Shown: piece by piece, positions 29,651 to 38,579 of the stretch
Position numbering within the stretch: the first letter of the stretch is position 1
How the letters are laid out: every line of letters begins with the position of its first letter
From: Piscinibacter sp. HJYY11
GTDB taxonomy: Bacteria; Pseudomonadota; Gammaproteobacteria; Burkholderiales; Burkholderiaceae_C
NCBI RefSeq assembly: GCF_016735515.1
Contig: NZ_JAERQZ010000001.1
Span: 3,708,746 to 3,772,745, forward strand
Direction: 5' to 3'
Length of the DNA: 64,000 nt
The notes under the pieces: generated by a model
What the model was told of the DNA's origin: nothing
The model's input: only the letters and a program-made list of their open reading frames with translations
Database searches by the model: none
Translations under genes and position numbers: made by a program

Positions 29651-30073
29651 ATGAACCGCAAGCACGCCATCGCCATCGTTCTCGCCGCCGTGGGCACGAC
29701 CGCCTTCGCCCAGAGCAGCGAGATCGACCTGCAGCACTTCGGTGCCACGCAGCCCAGCACCACCACCCGCGCCGCCGTGCGCGCCGAGGTGATCAAGGCC
29801 CGCGCCAACGGCGAGACGCTGGTGCCCCAGCAAGCCGACGTGGCCGGCCTGTACCAGAAGGCTCCCGCCGCCAGCACCGTGACCCGTGCCGAGCGCCGGG
29901 CCGAAGTGCTGCAAGCCCAGAAGGACGGCACGCTGGAGCGTCTGAGCCGCAGCGAAGTCGACGTGGGCGCAACGCCCGTCGTGTCGACCCGCAGCCGCGA
30001 AGACGTCCGCAAGGAAGCCGTGGCCGCCACGCGCAGCGGCCAGGCCTCGCGCGGCGTGGGCGCCGGCCACTGA
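29651..30073 (+). CDS. DUF4148 exported protein, copy 2
   Basis: This 140-residue paralog of the preceding gene has a signal peptide (AIVLAAVGTTAFAQ), the same SSEIDLQHFG mature start and three TRAxxRAEV-type units (TRAAVRAEVIKARANGE, TRAERRAEVLQAQKDG, SREDVRKEAVAATRSG). Identity with copy 1 is high at the start and falls in the middle, so the duplication is not recent. A CAGGAG ribosome site precedes the ATG. A strong terminator follows at 30103, so the two genes form one transcript. Confidence 0.85.
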   Translation: MNRKHAIAIVLAAVGTTAFAQSSEIDLQHFGATQPSTTTRAAVRAEVIKARANGETLVPQQADVAGLYQKAPAASTVTRAERRAEVLQAQKDGTLERLSRSEVDVGATPVVSTRSREDVRKEAVAATRSGQASRGVGAGH

Positions 30074-30102
30074 GCCGCCACTGAGCCGCCGCTGCGCCGA
30101 GC

Positions 30103-30128
30103 AGAAAGCCGCCTTCGGGCGGCTTTCT
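30103..30128 (+). terminator. Terminator with UUCG tetraloop after the DUF4148 pair
   Basis: AGAAAGCCGCC (30103-30113) and GGCGGCTTTCT (30118-30128) pair perfectly around a TTCG loop, with the T-rich side in the closing stem. It ends the DUF4148 transcript 30 bases after the stop. Confidence 0.8.
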
Positions 30129-30170
30129 TGTGCCGGTCGTTGGCGTGTGGGTTGCGGGGACAATCGCCGC

Positions 30171-31835
30171 ATGCTCCGTATCCATGAACTGCGACTGCCC
30201 CTGGACCACCCCGAGGAGGCGCTGCGCCCGGCGATCCTCGCGCGGCTGGGCATCGCAGACGAGGCGCTGAAAGCCTTCACCGTCTTCAAGCGCAGCTACG
30301 ACGCGCGCAAGAAGAGCGCGATCCAGCTCATCTACACGCTCGACTGCGAACTCGCCGACGAGGCCGCGGTGCTCGCGCGCCTGCAGGGCGACGCGTACAT
30401 CAAGCCCTCACCCGACACCCGCTACAAATTCGTCGGCCACGCCCCGGCCGATTTCGCCAGCACCGGCGAGAAGCGCCCGCTCGTCGTCGGCTTCGGCCCC
30501 TGCGGCATCTTCGCGGCGCTCATCCTGGCGCAGATGGGCCTGCGCCCCATCGTGCTCGAGCGCGGCAAGGAAGTGCGCCAGCGCACCCAAGACACCTGGG
30601 GCCTGTGGCGCCGGCGCGAGCTCAACCCCGAGTCGAACGTGCAGTTCGGCGAGGGCGGGGCCGGCACCTTCTCCGACGGCAAGCTCTACAGCCAGATCAG
30701 CGACCCGCGCCACCTCACACGCAAGGTGCTCACCGAGTTCGTGAAGGCCGGCGCGCCGGAAGAAATCCTCTTCGTAAGCAAGCCGCACATCGGCACCTTC
30801 CGACTCGTCAGCATGGTCGAGAAGATCCGTGCCGACATCGTGGCGCTGGGCGGCGAGATCCGCTTCGAGCAACGCGTGACCGACCTGCACATCGACGACG
30901 GCCCCGATGGCAAGCGCGTGCGCGGGGTGACGCTCGCCTCGGGCGAGCAGATCGAGAGCGAGCATGTGGTGCTGGCCCTCGGCCACAGCGCGCGCGACAC
31001 CTTCGCGATGCTGCAGCAGCGCGGCGTCTACATGGAGGCCAAGCCGTTCTCGGTGGGCTTTCGCATCGAGCACCCGCAGGGCCTCATCGACAAGGCGCGC
31101 TTCGGGCCCAACGCCGGCCACCCCATCCTCGGCGCCGCCGACTACAAGCTCGTGCACCACGCGAAGAACGGCCGCTCGGTCTACAGCTTCTGCATGTGCC
31201 CGGGCGGCACCGTGGTGGCCGCCACCTCCGAGCCGGAGCGTGTGGTGACCAACGGCATGAGCCAGTACTCGCGCAACGAGCGCAATGCGAACTCGGGCAT
31301 CGTGGTCGGCATCTCGCCGCAGGACTACCGGCAGGACCACGGCTCCGGCCCCGTCAACCCGCTCGACGGCATCGCCTTCCAGCGCCAGCTCGAGTCGCGC
31401 GCCTTCACCCTCGGCGACGGTGCCTACGGCGCGCCGGGCCAACTGGTGGGTGACTTCATCAAGGGCCAGCCCTCGAAGGTGCTCGGCCGTGTCGAGCCTT
31501 CGTACAAGCCCGGCGTGCACCTCACCGACCTCGGCCCGAGCCTGCCCGACTACGCCATCCACGCGATCCGCGAAGCGCTGCCCGCGTTCGAGCGGCAGAT
31601 CAGGGGCTACTCCATGCCCGATGCGGTGCTGACGGGTGTGGAGACGCGCACCTCGTCGCCCCTGCGCATCACACGCGGCCGCGACTACCAGAGCCTCAAC
31701 GTGAAGGGCCTGTACCCGGCCGGTGAAGGCGCCGGTTATGCCGGCGGGATCATGTCGGCCGGCGTCGATGGCATCGAGGTGGCCGAGGCCGTGGGCGCGA
31801 GCCTCCTGAAGCTTCAGCGGCCCGAGGCCAGGTAG
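30171..31835 (+). CDS. NAD(P)/FAD-dependent oxidoreductase, uncharacterised
   Basis: The 554-residue flavoprotein has an N-terminal domain of about 95 residues (MLRIHELRLPLDHPEEALRP) and then a Rossmann FAD-binding motif (VVGFGPCGIFAALILAQMGLRPIVLERG). The middle has GEGGAGTFSDGKLYSQI, and the C-terminus has GLYPAGEGAGYAGGIMSAGVDGIEVAEA. This is the layout of the uncharacterised COG2509-type flavoprotein dehydrogenases. The start MLRIHELR is typical, and the upstream in-frame start adds nothing. Its 3' end overlaps the convergent M20 gene by 22 bases. The reaction is unknown. Confidence 0.85.
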   Translation: MLRIHELRLPLDHPEEALRPAILARLGIADEALKAFTVFKRSYDARKKSAIQLIYTLDCELADEAAVLARLQGDAYIKPSPDTRYKFVGHAPADFASTGEKRPLVVGFGPCGIFAALILAQMGLRPIVLERGKEVRQRTQDTWGLWRRRELNPESNVQFGEGGAGTFSDGKLYSQISDPRHLTRKVLTEFVKAGAPEEILFVSKPHIGTFRLVSMVEKIRADIVALGGEIRFEQRVTDLHIDDGPDGKRVRGVTLASGEQIESEHVVLALGHSARDTFAMLQQRGVYMEAKPFSVGFRIEHPQGLIDKARFGPNAGHPILGAADYKLVHHAKNGRSVYSFCMCPGGTVVAATSEPERVVTNGMSQYSRNERNANSGIVVGISPQDYRQDHGSGPVNPLDGIAFQRQLESRAFTLGDGAYGAPGQLVGDFIKGQPSKVLGRVEPSYKPGVHLTDLGPSLPDYAIHAIREALPAFERQIRGYSMPDAVLTGVETRTSSPLRITRGRDYQSLNVKGLYPAGEGAGYAGGIMSAGVDGIEVAEAVGASLLKLQRPEAR

Positions 31836-33145
31836 TCCAGCGCCAGCGTCGCGAGCGACAGGGCGCCGAGCTGCATCGCGCCTTCGTCGAAGTCGAAGGT
31901 GGGCGAGTGGTTGGTGGCGGCCTCCATCGGTGTCTTGCCCCTGGGCGGCGCGCCGAGGATGTAGAAGAGGCCGGGCACCACCTTCTGGTACTCGGAGAAA
32001 TCTTCGGATGCGCTGATCTTCGGGATGGCCACCGCCTTGCCGCCGCTCACGCGTTGCAGCGTGGGCAGCATGGCCTGCGTCAGCGGGTCGTCATTGATCG
32101 TCACGCTGTAGGCGTTGTTGCCGAAGCGCACCTCGGCCTTCGCGCCACTGGCCGCGGCGATCTTCTCGGCGGTGGTCACGATGCGCTGCTTGGCCTCGGT
32201 GCGCATCTCTTCGTCGAAGGTGCGCAGCGTGCCCAGCATCTCCACCTTGTCGGGAATGATGTTCTCGCGGTGCCCGCCGTGGATGGAGGCGATGGTCAGC
32301 ACCACCGGCTCGTGGTTGATGTTGAGCTGGCGGCTCACGATGGTCTGCAGCCCGGTGATGACCTGCGCCGCGACGACGATCGGGTCGGTGCCCGTCCACG
32401 GCGCGGCGCCGTGCGTCTGCTCGCCGGTGATGGTGATGTGCACCGTGTCGGCCCCGGCCATCATCGGCCCGCTGCGGTAGCCCAGCTGGCCGGCGGCGAG
32501 GTTGGGCGAGAGGTGCAGGCCGAAGACCGCGTCGACCTTCGGGTTGGCGAGCACGCCGTCGGCCACCATCGCGCGGGCGCCCCAGGGCTTGTCCTTGCTG
32601 GCATCGTGGCCGGTGACGCCGTCGTCGGCAGGCACGCCTTCTTCTGCCGGCTGGAAGATGAACTTCACCGTGCCCGGGAGCTCGGCGCGCAGCGAGGCCA
32701 GCACCTCGGCCACGCCCATCAGCATGGCCACATGGCCGTCGTGGCCGCAGGCGTGCATCACCGGCGTGTCCTGCCCGCGGTAGCGCCCGAGGGCCTTCGA
32801 CGCGAAAGGCAGGCCGGTCGCTTCCAGGACCGGCAGCGCGTCCATGTCCGCTCGCAGCGCCACCACCTTGCCGGGCCGCCCTCCCTTGAGCACGCCAACG
32901 ACGCCATGGCCACCCACGCCCGTCTTCACCGTGAGGCCCAGCTGGCGCAGGTGCTCGGCCACGAGGCGTGCGGTGCGCACTTCCTGGCCCGAGAGCTCGG
33001 GGTTGCGGTGGATGTCGCGTCGCCACGCAACCATCTTGTCCTGCAGCGCCGCCACCCGCGGCCCCACCAGCGAGGCGCTCGGTTGCGCCTGCGCGCTCGG
33101 GCTGCCGATCAGGAGGACGATCGACAGCAAGGCCCACTTCAGCAT
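31814..33145 (-). CDS. M20 family amidohydrolase (hippurate hydrolase type), exported
   Basis: The 443-residue protein has a signal peptide (LLSIVLLIGSPSAQAQ) and an M20D peptidase body: RRDIHRNPELSGQE, MHACGHDGHVAMLMG (metal ligands), FIFQPAEEG (catalytic and metal-binding glutamates) and a dimerisation domain with ITGEQTHGAAPWTG. The family hydrolyses N-acyl amino acids such as hippurate or auxin conjugates. The signal peptide suggests a periplasmic form. It lies 62 bases after a second M20 gene on the same strand, and its 3' end overlaps the FAD oxidoreductase gene. Confidence 0.9.
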   Translation of the reverse strand: MLKWALLSIVLLIGSPSAQAQPSASLVGPRVAALQDKMVAWRRDIHRNPELSGQEVRTARLVAEHLRQLGLTVKTGVGGHGVVGVLKGGRPGKVVALRADMDALPVLEATGLPFASKALGRYRGQDTPVMHACGHDGHVAMLMGVAEVLASLRAELPGTVKFIFQPAEEGVPADDGVTGHDASKDKPWGARAMVADGVLANPKVDAVFGLHLSPNLAAGQLGYRSGPMMAGADTVHITITGEQTHGAAPWTGTDPIVVAAQVITGLQTIVSRQLNINHEPVVLTIASIHGGHRENIIPDKVEMLGTLRTFDEEMRTEAKQRIVTTAEKIAAASGAKAEVRFGNNAYSVTINDDPLTQAMLPTLQRVSGGKAVAIPKISASEDFSEYQKVVPGLFYILGAPPRGKTPMEAATNHSPTFDFDEGAMQLGALSLATLALDYLASGR

Positions 33146-33207
33146 TCGACTTCCCGTCTCCGGTGCGCACCTCGACGCGGGTGCGCTTGCGGAGCAGTCT
33201 ACGAAGC

Positions 33208-34683
33208 TCAGGGGCAGGCGGCCATCACCTGGGCGACCGCGGCCGTGAGCTTTTTCCCATACGGCACGTGCAGGAACTCGTTGGGCCCGTGCGCGTTGCT
33301 CTTGGGCCCGAGCACGCCACAGACCATCATCTGCGCCTTGGGGAAGCTCGTCTGCAAGAGGCTCATCAGCGGGATGGTGCCGCCCTGTCCGATGTAGCCA
33401 CACGGGGCGCCGTAGTGCGCTTGCGAGGCCGACTGCAAGGCGTCTTCGAGCCACGGCGCGAGGCTGGGCGCGTTCCAGCCCGTGGCGCCGGCGGCACCGG
33501 CGCGGCCATCGGCGCCGAAGGTGACCTTCGCGTTGTAGGGCGCGTTGTCCTCCAGCAGGACCTTGAGCTTCTCGGCCGCCTCGTTCGCGTCGACCGTGGG
33601 CGGCAGGCGCAGGCTGAGCTTGAAGGCGGTGTAGGGCCGCAGCACGTTGCCCGAACTCTTCCACTCCGGGAACCCATCGGCCCCCGTCACGCTGAGCGTG
33701 GGGCGCCAGGTGCGGTTGAGCAGCGCTTCGAGCGGGTCGGTGGTGGTGGGCAGCGCCGGGCCGCCATCGGCCCCGCAGGCCCAGGGGAAACGCTTCCACA
33801 CCTCGTCGCCGAGGATCTTCGCGGTGGCCCTGGCCTGCTCGATGCGGTCGGTCGGAATGGTGCAGTGGAAGCTCTCAGGCAGCAGCCGCCCGGTCTTCGA
33901 GTCTTCCAGGCGGTCGAGCACCTGCCGCAGGATGCGGAAGCTCGACGGCACGAGCCCGCTCGAGTCGCCCGAGTGCACGCCTTCGGTGAGGATCTCGACC
34001 TTCAAGGTGCCGCTCACCATGCCGCGCAAGCTGGTGGTGAGCCACAGCTGGTCGTAGTTGCCGGCGCCGCTGTCGAGGCAGACGACCAGCGCCACGTCGC
34101 CGAGGCGTGGCCCCAAGGCGTCGATGTACGCGGGCAGGTCGAACGAGCCGCTTTCCTCGCAGGCTTCGATGAGGCCGACGCAGCGCGGGCGTGGGATGCC
34201 TTGTGCATCGAGTGCCTCGATGGCGGTGATTGCTGCGTAGACCGCGTAGCCATCGTCGGCGCCGCCGCGGCCGTAGAGCAGGCCGTCTTCGTACTTGGGC
34301 GTCCAGGGGCCGAGGTCGTGGCGCCAGCCGGTGAACTCGGGCTGCTTGTCGAGGTGGCCGTACATCAGCACGGTGTCGGTGCTGTTGGACTTGGTGGCCG
34401 GCACCTCGAAGAAGATCACCGGCGTGCGGCCGGCCAAGCGCACCACCTCGAGCTTCAGCCCTGCCACCTTGCGGCCTTCGACCCAGCTCGCCGCGTCGCG
34501 CACGACCTTGTCGATGAAGCCGTTCTTCTGCCAGTCGGCATCGAACATCGGGCTCTTCGACGGAATCTCGATGTAGTCGGTGAGGGCGGGGACGATGCGT
34601 TCGTCCCAGGCGCGGTTGGCGTAGTCGGCGAGGGCGGTCGCTTCGTCGGGCTGGAGGGGTTGCAGCGGGTCGCGGGCGTTCAT
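33208..34683 (-). CDS. M20 family metallopeptidase (carnosinase-like)
   Basis: The 491-residue zinc peptidase shows VLMYGHLDKQPE (first metal ligands), GRGGADDGYAVYA, GLIEACEESGSFD (catalytic glutamate pair) and GYIGQGGTIPLM near the end. Length and the LDKQPE/EESGS motifs are those of the M20A/CNDP dipeptidase group. No signal peptide is present, so it is cytoplasmic, unlike the M20 protein downstream. The two may act in turn on imported peptides or acyl amino acids, but no transporter is adjacent. Confidence 0.9.
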   Translation of the reverse strand: MNARDPLQPLQPDEATALADYANRAWDERIVPALTDYIEIPSKSPMFDADWQKNGFIDKVVRDAASWVEGRKVAGLKLEVVRLAGRTPVIFFEVPATKSNSTDTVLMYGHLDKQPEFTGWRHDLGPWTPKYEDGLLYGRGGADDGYAVYAAITAIEALDAQGIPRPRCVGLIEACEESGSFDLPAYIDALGPRLGDVALVVCLDSGAGNYDQLWLTTSLRGMVSGTLKVEILTEGVHSGDSSGLVPSSFRILRQVLDRLEDSKTGRLLPESFHCTIPTDRIEQARATAKILGDEVWKRFPWACGADGGPALPTTTDPLEALLNRTWRPTLSVTGADGFPEWKSSGNVLRPYTAFKLSLRLPPTVDANEAAEKLKVLLEDNAPYNAKVTFGADGRAGAAGATGWNAPSLAPWLEDALQSASQAHYGAPCGYIGQGGTIPLMSLLQTSFPKAQMMVCGVLGPKSNAHGPNEFLHVPYGKKLTAAVAQVMAACP

Positions 34684-34739
34684 GGCGGGCTCCTTTGAAA
34701 GGACCGGGCCAGTTTAGGCCTGGAAGACACGAGCGATGC

Positions 34740-34828
34740 TTCGCGCGGATCAAGCCACGCCCGCGGATCCGGCTTTGCCGGTCCGCCAGGCGGCGCCCCT
34801 GGGGGCAGGAGCGAACGCGACTGGGGGG
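34740..34828. repeat. Stem-rich GC intergenic element
   Basis: This short region contains CCGGC-TTT-GCCGG and GCCCC-T-GGGGGC stem-like units ending in a run of G. It resembles intergenic elements scattered in Burkholderiales genomes, but I see only one copy here. It lies between an aldehyde dehydrogenase stop and the upstream end of the M20 gene, so it might be transcribed. Confidence 0.3.
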
Positions 34829-36262
34829 CTACGTTCTACGGAACTGCAGCGACTTCACCTCGGTGAAATCTTCCAGCGCCCACTTGCCGAACTCACGTCC
34901 GTTGCCCGACTGCTTGTAGCCGCCGAACGGCCCCTGCATGTTGAAGCCGCCGCCGTTGATGTCGACCATGCCGGTGCGGATCTTCTTCGCCACTTCCACC
35001 GCGCGCTCGTCGGTCGACGCCCACACGCCGCCCGACAGGCCGTAGATGCTGTTGTTGGCAATCGCCACGGCTTCGGCTTCGTCCTGGTAGGTGATGATCG
35101 ACAGCACCGGGCCGAAGACTTCTTCCTGCGCCAGGCGCGAGTCGGGCTTCACGCGGCCGAAGACGGTGGGCTTGACGTAGAAGCCGCGCTTGTCCAGGCC
35201 CTCGGGCGCGCCCAGGCCGCCGGTCAGCAGCTCGGCGCCTTCGTCGAGGCCGATCTGGATGTATTCCTGCACCGTGTCCTGCTGCGACTTGCTGGCCACC
35301 GGGCCCATCACCGTGGTCTCGTCGAAGGGGTCGCCGACCTTGTAGGCCTGTGTCACCGCGACGGCGATCTTGGCCACCTCGTCGTACTTGCTCTCGGGCA
35401 CGACCATGCGGGTGTGTGCGGTGCAGGTCTGGCCGGCGTTGAGGAAGCAGGCTTGCACCGAGCCCTTGACGGCGGAGACCAGATCGGCGTCTTCGAGGAT
35501 GACGGAAGCCGACTTGCCGCCGAGCTCAAGCGCCACGCGCTTGATGGTTTGCGAGGCCTGCGCCGAGATGCGGCGGCCGGCGCTGGTGGAGCCGGTGAAC
35601 GACACCATGTCCACGTCGGGGTGCTTGACCATCGCCTCGCCGACGACGGTGCCGCGGCCGGTGACGAGGTTGAACACCCCGGCTGGCACGCCGGCTTCAT
35701 GGATCACTTCGGCCAGGATGAAGGCGTTGAGCGGCGTCACGTCGGCCGGCTTCAACACGATCGTGCAGCCCGCGGCCATCGCGGCGGCGACCTTGGCGCC
35801 GATCTGGTGGAGCGGGTAGTTCCACGGCGTGATGGCGGCGACGACGCCCACGGCCTCGCGCACGACGGTGGAGTTGCCGGCGGTCTCTTCCCAGTGGAAG
35901 CTCTCGACGAGCTTCGCGTAGTACTTGAAGACGGCGATCGGCGAGCCGGCCTGGATCGGCAGCGACTGCTTCAGCGGCATGCCCATCTCGGAGCTGATGG
36001 TCTTGGCAATCTCGGCCGCGCGGGCCTTGAGGCCTTCGTGGATCTTGAGCAGGTAGGCACCGCGCTCGCTCGGCGTCAGGGCAGCCCAGGGTTCGAAGGC
36101 GGCACGGGCGGCGGCCACGGCGCGGTTCACGTCGTCGGCGTTGCCGCGCACCACGCTCGCGATCGCATCGCCGGTGGCGGGCGAGATCACCGCGCCCGGG
36201 GCCTCCTGGCCGAGGCTGGCGACCCACTGGCCGCCGATGTACAGCTTGTCTTTCTGGATCAT
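34829..36262 (-). CDS. NAD(P)-dependent aldehyde dehydrogenase
   Basis: The 477-residue enzyme is a member of the ALDH superfamily. It has ITPWNYPLHQIGAKVAAAM (cofactor site), FTGSTSAGRRI, the general base in ALELGGKSASVIL, the catalytic cysteine in LNAGQTCTAHTRM and EEVFGPVLSIITY. The closest groups by eye are the broad-specificity NAD-dependent aldehyde dehydrogenases for aliphatic or aromatic aldehydes. It is preceded by the lipase gene 37 bases upstream and followed by the M20 pair; the substrate is not indicated. Confidence 0.93.
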   Translation of the reverse strand: MIQKDKLYIGGQWVASLGQEAPGAVISPATGDAIASVVRGNADDVNRAVAAARAAFEPWAALTPSERGAYLLKIHEGLKARAAEIAKTISSEMGMPLKQSLPIQAGSPIAVFKYYAKLVESFHWEETAGNSTVVREAVGVVAAITPWNYPLHQIGAKVAAAMAAGCTIVLKPADVTPLNAFILAEVIHEAGVPAGVFNLVTGRGTVVGEAMVKHPDVDMVSFTGSTSAGRRISAQASQTIKRVALELGGKSASVILEDADLVSAVKGSVQACFLNAGQTCTAHTRMVVPESKYDEVAKIAVAVTQAYKVGDPFDETTVMGPVASKSQQDTVQEYIQIGLDEGAELLTGGLGAPEGLDKRGFYVKPTVFGRVKPDSRLAQEEVFGPVLSIITYQDEAEAVAIANNSIYGLSGGVWASTDERAVEVAKKIRTGMVDINGGGFNMQGPFGGYKQSGNGREFGKWALEDFTEVKSLQFRRT

Positions 36263-36299
36263 GGTGTGCTCGCTCGCAAAATTGGACGGAAGTGCAATT

Positions 36300-37163
36300 T
36301 TAGGCGGCGGGCCCTTTCAGCGACTGCAACCAAGATGACAGGGTGGCCAGCACTTCGGCCTGCTCGGGCTCGTTGAAGATCTCGTGGTAGAGCGGCCCGA
36401 ACTCCTTGACGGTGAGCACCGGCTTCGGCGCCGTGGCTGCAAGGTCGCGGCTGCCGGATGGGGCTACGCAGCGGTCGCTGCCGGCGTACATCAGCAGCGT
36501 GGGCACCTTCCAGCGCGCCGCGTGCAGGCGCACCCACTCGCCGTTGCCGAGGATGAAGCGGGCCAGCCGCGGTGTGATTCGGTCGTGCACCAGCGGGTCG
36601 GCGGTGTAGGCGGCGACCACCTTCGGGTCGCGCGAGATCCATGCCGGCTTCAGGCCGTTGTTCACGGCGAGGTCCGGGGCCAGCGCGCCGAGGGTGGCCA
36701 GCAGGACTTTCTGGAAGGCGTTGGTGTCGGCGGCGAGGGCGGGCGATGAGAGCACCAGCCCATCGACCGGTCGCGCCCAGTCGGCCGGGGCCTCGCCCGG
36801 GCGCGCCACGCCCTGGCCGACGAAGCGAGCGGCGATCAGGCCGCCCATGCTGTGGCCCAGCAGCACCAGCGGGCCGGGGTGCTGGGCGCGCACGCTGTCG
36901 ATCATCTGCGACAGGTCGCGCAGCAGGTCGTCGTGGGTGGTGATCTTGCCCTTGGGCCCGTCGCTGCGGCCGTGGCCGCGGTGGTCGTAGCCCACCACGT
37001 GCCAGCCCGCAGCGTTGAGGTGAGCGGCGACGTGGCCGTAGCGCCCGATGTGCTCACCCAGGCCGTGCACGATGAGCACGGTGCCGCGGGGGGTGTGGGG
37101 GGCCGGCCAGTGCTGCACGTGCAGGCGCTGGCCGTCGACGGTGGTGAGGGCGGCGTAGGTCAT
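36300..37163 (-). CDS. Alpha/beta hydrolase, monoacylglycerol-lipase-like
   Basis: The 287-residue hydrolase has the oxyanion strand IVHGLGEHIGRYGHV, the nucleophile elbow GHSMGGLIA and a late LYHEIFNEPE that holds the catalytic histidine. The HGLGEH and HEIFNEP motifs together are characteristic of the monoacylglycerol lipase/lysophospholipase group (Hydrolase_4). It has no signal peptide. The ATG at 37163 is chosen because it starts the family-typical N-terminus; a longer in-frame version would overlap the upstream gene's end. It belongs to a minus-strand series with the next hydrolase and the aldehyde dehydrogenase. Confidence 0.88.
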   Translation of the reverse strand: MTYAALTTVDGQRLHVQHWPAPHTPRGTVLIVHGLGEHIGRYGHVAAHLNAAGWHVVGYDHRGHGRSDGPKGKITTHDDLLRDLSQMIDSVRAQHPGPLVLLGHSMGGLIAARFVGQGVARPGEAPADWARPVDGLVLSSPALAADTNAFQKVLLATLGALAPDLAVNNGLKPAWISRDPKVVAAYTADPLVHDRITPRLARFILGNGEWVRLHAARWKVPTLLMYAGSDRCVAPSGSRDLAATAPKPVLTVKEFGPLYHEIFNEPEQAEVLATLSSWLQSLKGPAA

Positions 37164-37236
37164 GGGGGCGCACCCTACGCACTTCGGAAGGTCCCGCCAA
37201 GCGGGAACAAGCCCTAAACGCTGGCGGAGCGTTGTC

Positions 37237-38127
37237 TCAGGCCGCCAGCACGATGCGGTCGAAGCCGTTCGACAGGCGCGGGTCGATGCGGCCGGTGATC
37301 CAGGCGTTGACCGTCGCCTCGTGCGTGATCGGCCCCAGGTGACCGGCGCCCGGCACCTCCGCGCGCACCACGTTCGGCAACGCATGCGCCAGCAGCTCGG
37401 CCACGCGGCGCGCGGGCGTGCGGGTCTGCGAGCCGTGCATCAGGAGGATGGGCATGGTCAGGCGGGCGAGCAGGCTCTTGTGCCAGCGGGCGGTGAAGAG
37501 GGCGTCGAAATGGCGCGGCACCGCCGGCATGCGTCGCGCCACCGCATCGCGCTGGCTGGCCGCCATCTGGTTCCAGGTGGCATCGCCGCCCCAGTAGCCG
37601 ATGAAATGGGCGGCAGCCTGGTCGATCTCGCCACGCTGCACCAGGCCCCGCGCGGTGTGGGCCACGTCGGTGATCTCCATCAGCGCCGGGTCGCGCGGCG
37701 CCAGCTCGCGCAGCACGCCGAAGGCGACCGGCTCGTAGAGGCTCAGCGAACGCACGCGCTCCGGCTGGCGCAACGCGATCTGCAGCGCCACCGCAGCGCC
37801 GTAGGAGTGGCCCACCAGGTGCACGCCACGGGGGTCGCGCTGGGGCTGGGTGGCGTCGATCAGCGCGCCGACGGCCTGCGCATCGGCCTGCAGCGCATTC
37901 ATCATGTCGCTCGGGAACGGCGGGCTCTGGCCGTGGGCGTGCAGGTCGGGCAGCAGCACCTGCCAATGGCGCGAGAGCGTGTTGGCCAGGCCCTGCCACT
38001 GGGCGTGGGTGCCGGCGCTGGAGTGCAGGCACACCACCAGCTCGCCGGCACCCTGGGTACGGGCCGACAGGCAGGCGCTGGGGTTCAGGGCGTCTTCGTG
38101 ATCGTGCGACGAGGTTTCGAGGCTCAT
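37237..38127 (-). CDS. Alpha/beta fold hydrolase
   Basis: The 296-residue protein has an oxyanion strand VVCLHSSAGTHAQWQ, nucleophile elbow GHSYGAAVA, an acid-bearing strand ILLMHGSQTRTP and a late histidine in GAGHLGPITH. The fold and order are those of the MhpC/haloalkane dehalogenase superfamily, but no subgroup is clear. It is cytoplasmic. The 73-base gap to the lipase gene downstream is consistent with co-transcription. The substrate is unknown. Confidence 0.85.
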   Translation of the reverse strand: MSLETSSHDHEDALNPSACLSARTQGAGELVVCLHSSAGTHAQWQGLANTLSRHWQVLLPDLHAHGQSPPFPSDMMNALQADAQAVGALIDATQPQRDPRGVHLVGHSYGAAVALQIALRQPERVRSLSLYEPVAFGVLRELAPRDPALMEITDVAHTARGLVQRGEIDQAAAHFIGYWGGDATWNQMAASQRDAVARRMPAVPRHFDALFTARWHKSLLARLTMPILLMHGSQTRTPARRVAELLAHALPNVVRAEVPGAGHLGPITHEATVNAWITGRIDPRLSNGFDRIVLAA

Positions 38128-38276
38128 GGCGTGTCCATCCGGTTCATCGGGCGCGGCGCTGCGGTCGGCGGCACCGTCTCGGGGAACGTGAGGATGGAAC
38201 GCGGGCGTATCGGCCGGATGTCGCGCACCCGGCCGGTGTGATTCATTCGTTGCAGGCGTGTTTCACGCCGCTGCCA

Positions 38277-38450
38277 CTAGTGCGAGATGTCTTTGGTGCG
38301 GGTGCGCGAGACGCCGGTGATCACGCCGAAGCCGGCGAGGATCACGCAGGCCACGGCGACATAGAGCGCCGGCACCCCGGCCAGCACCAGGCCCCAGGCG
38401 ATGCCGCCAATCAGGAGGGCGAAACCGATCATGTAGAGGGCGAAGGACAT
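38277..38450 (-). CDS. Small two-helix membrane protein (57 residues)
   Basis: A short frame from ATG 38450 to TAG 38277 encodes MSFALYMIGFALLIGGIAWG and continues with a second hydrophobic helix ending GVITGVSRTRTKDISH. Two transmembrane helices (about 4-23 and 27-48) and a charged tail are clear. An AAGGAG site sits 7 bases before the ATG. It is too short for most gene finders. It is divergent from the VOC gene across 129 bases that hold a perfect palindrome. Function is unknown; small membrane proteins like this are often stress-linked, but nothing here proves it. Confidence 0.75.
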   Translation of the reverse strand: MSFALYMIGFALLIGGIAWGLVLAGVPALYVAVACVILAGFGVITGVSRTRTKDISH

Positions 38451-38537
38451 GTCGTGCTCCTTGTGTGTCTTTGGAACTTCGGCAGCACTGTAGGGAGCGC
38501 CCAGCGCGGCGCCGATCGGTGCGGGCCGGCAAATGGC

Positions 38538-38553
38538 GTAGGCAAGCGCCTAC
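38538..38553. promoter_or_regulatory. Perfect palindrome GTAGGC-N4-GCCTAC
   Basis: GTAGGC (38538-38543) and GCCTAC (38548-38553) are exact inverted arms around AAGC. They lie between the divergent small membrane protein and VOC genes, 26 bases before the VOC start, in a position for an operator. The regulator is unknown; the nearby HxlR protein is one candidate. Confidence 0.4.
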
Positions 38554-38579
38554 CGGGGCGGCTGGCTACGATCGGGCGC

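Noticed and set aside
32968..34698. A plus-strand frame of 576 codons opposite the M20 peptidase
   Set aside because: Opposite a protein with full zinc-site motifs; no motif of its own.
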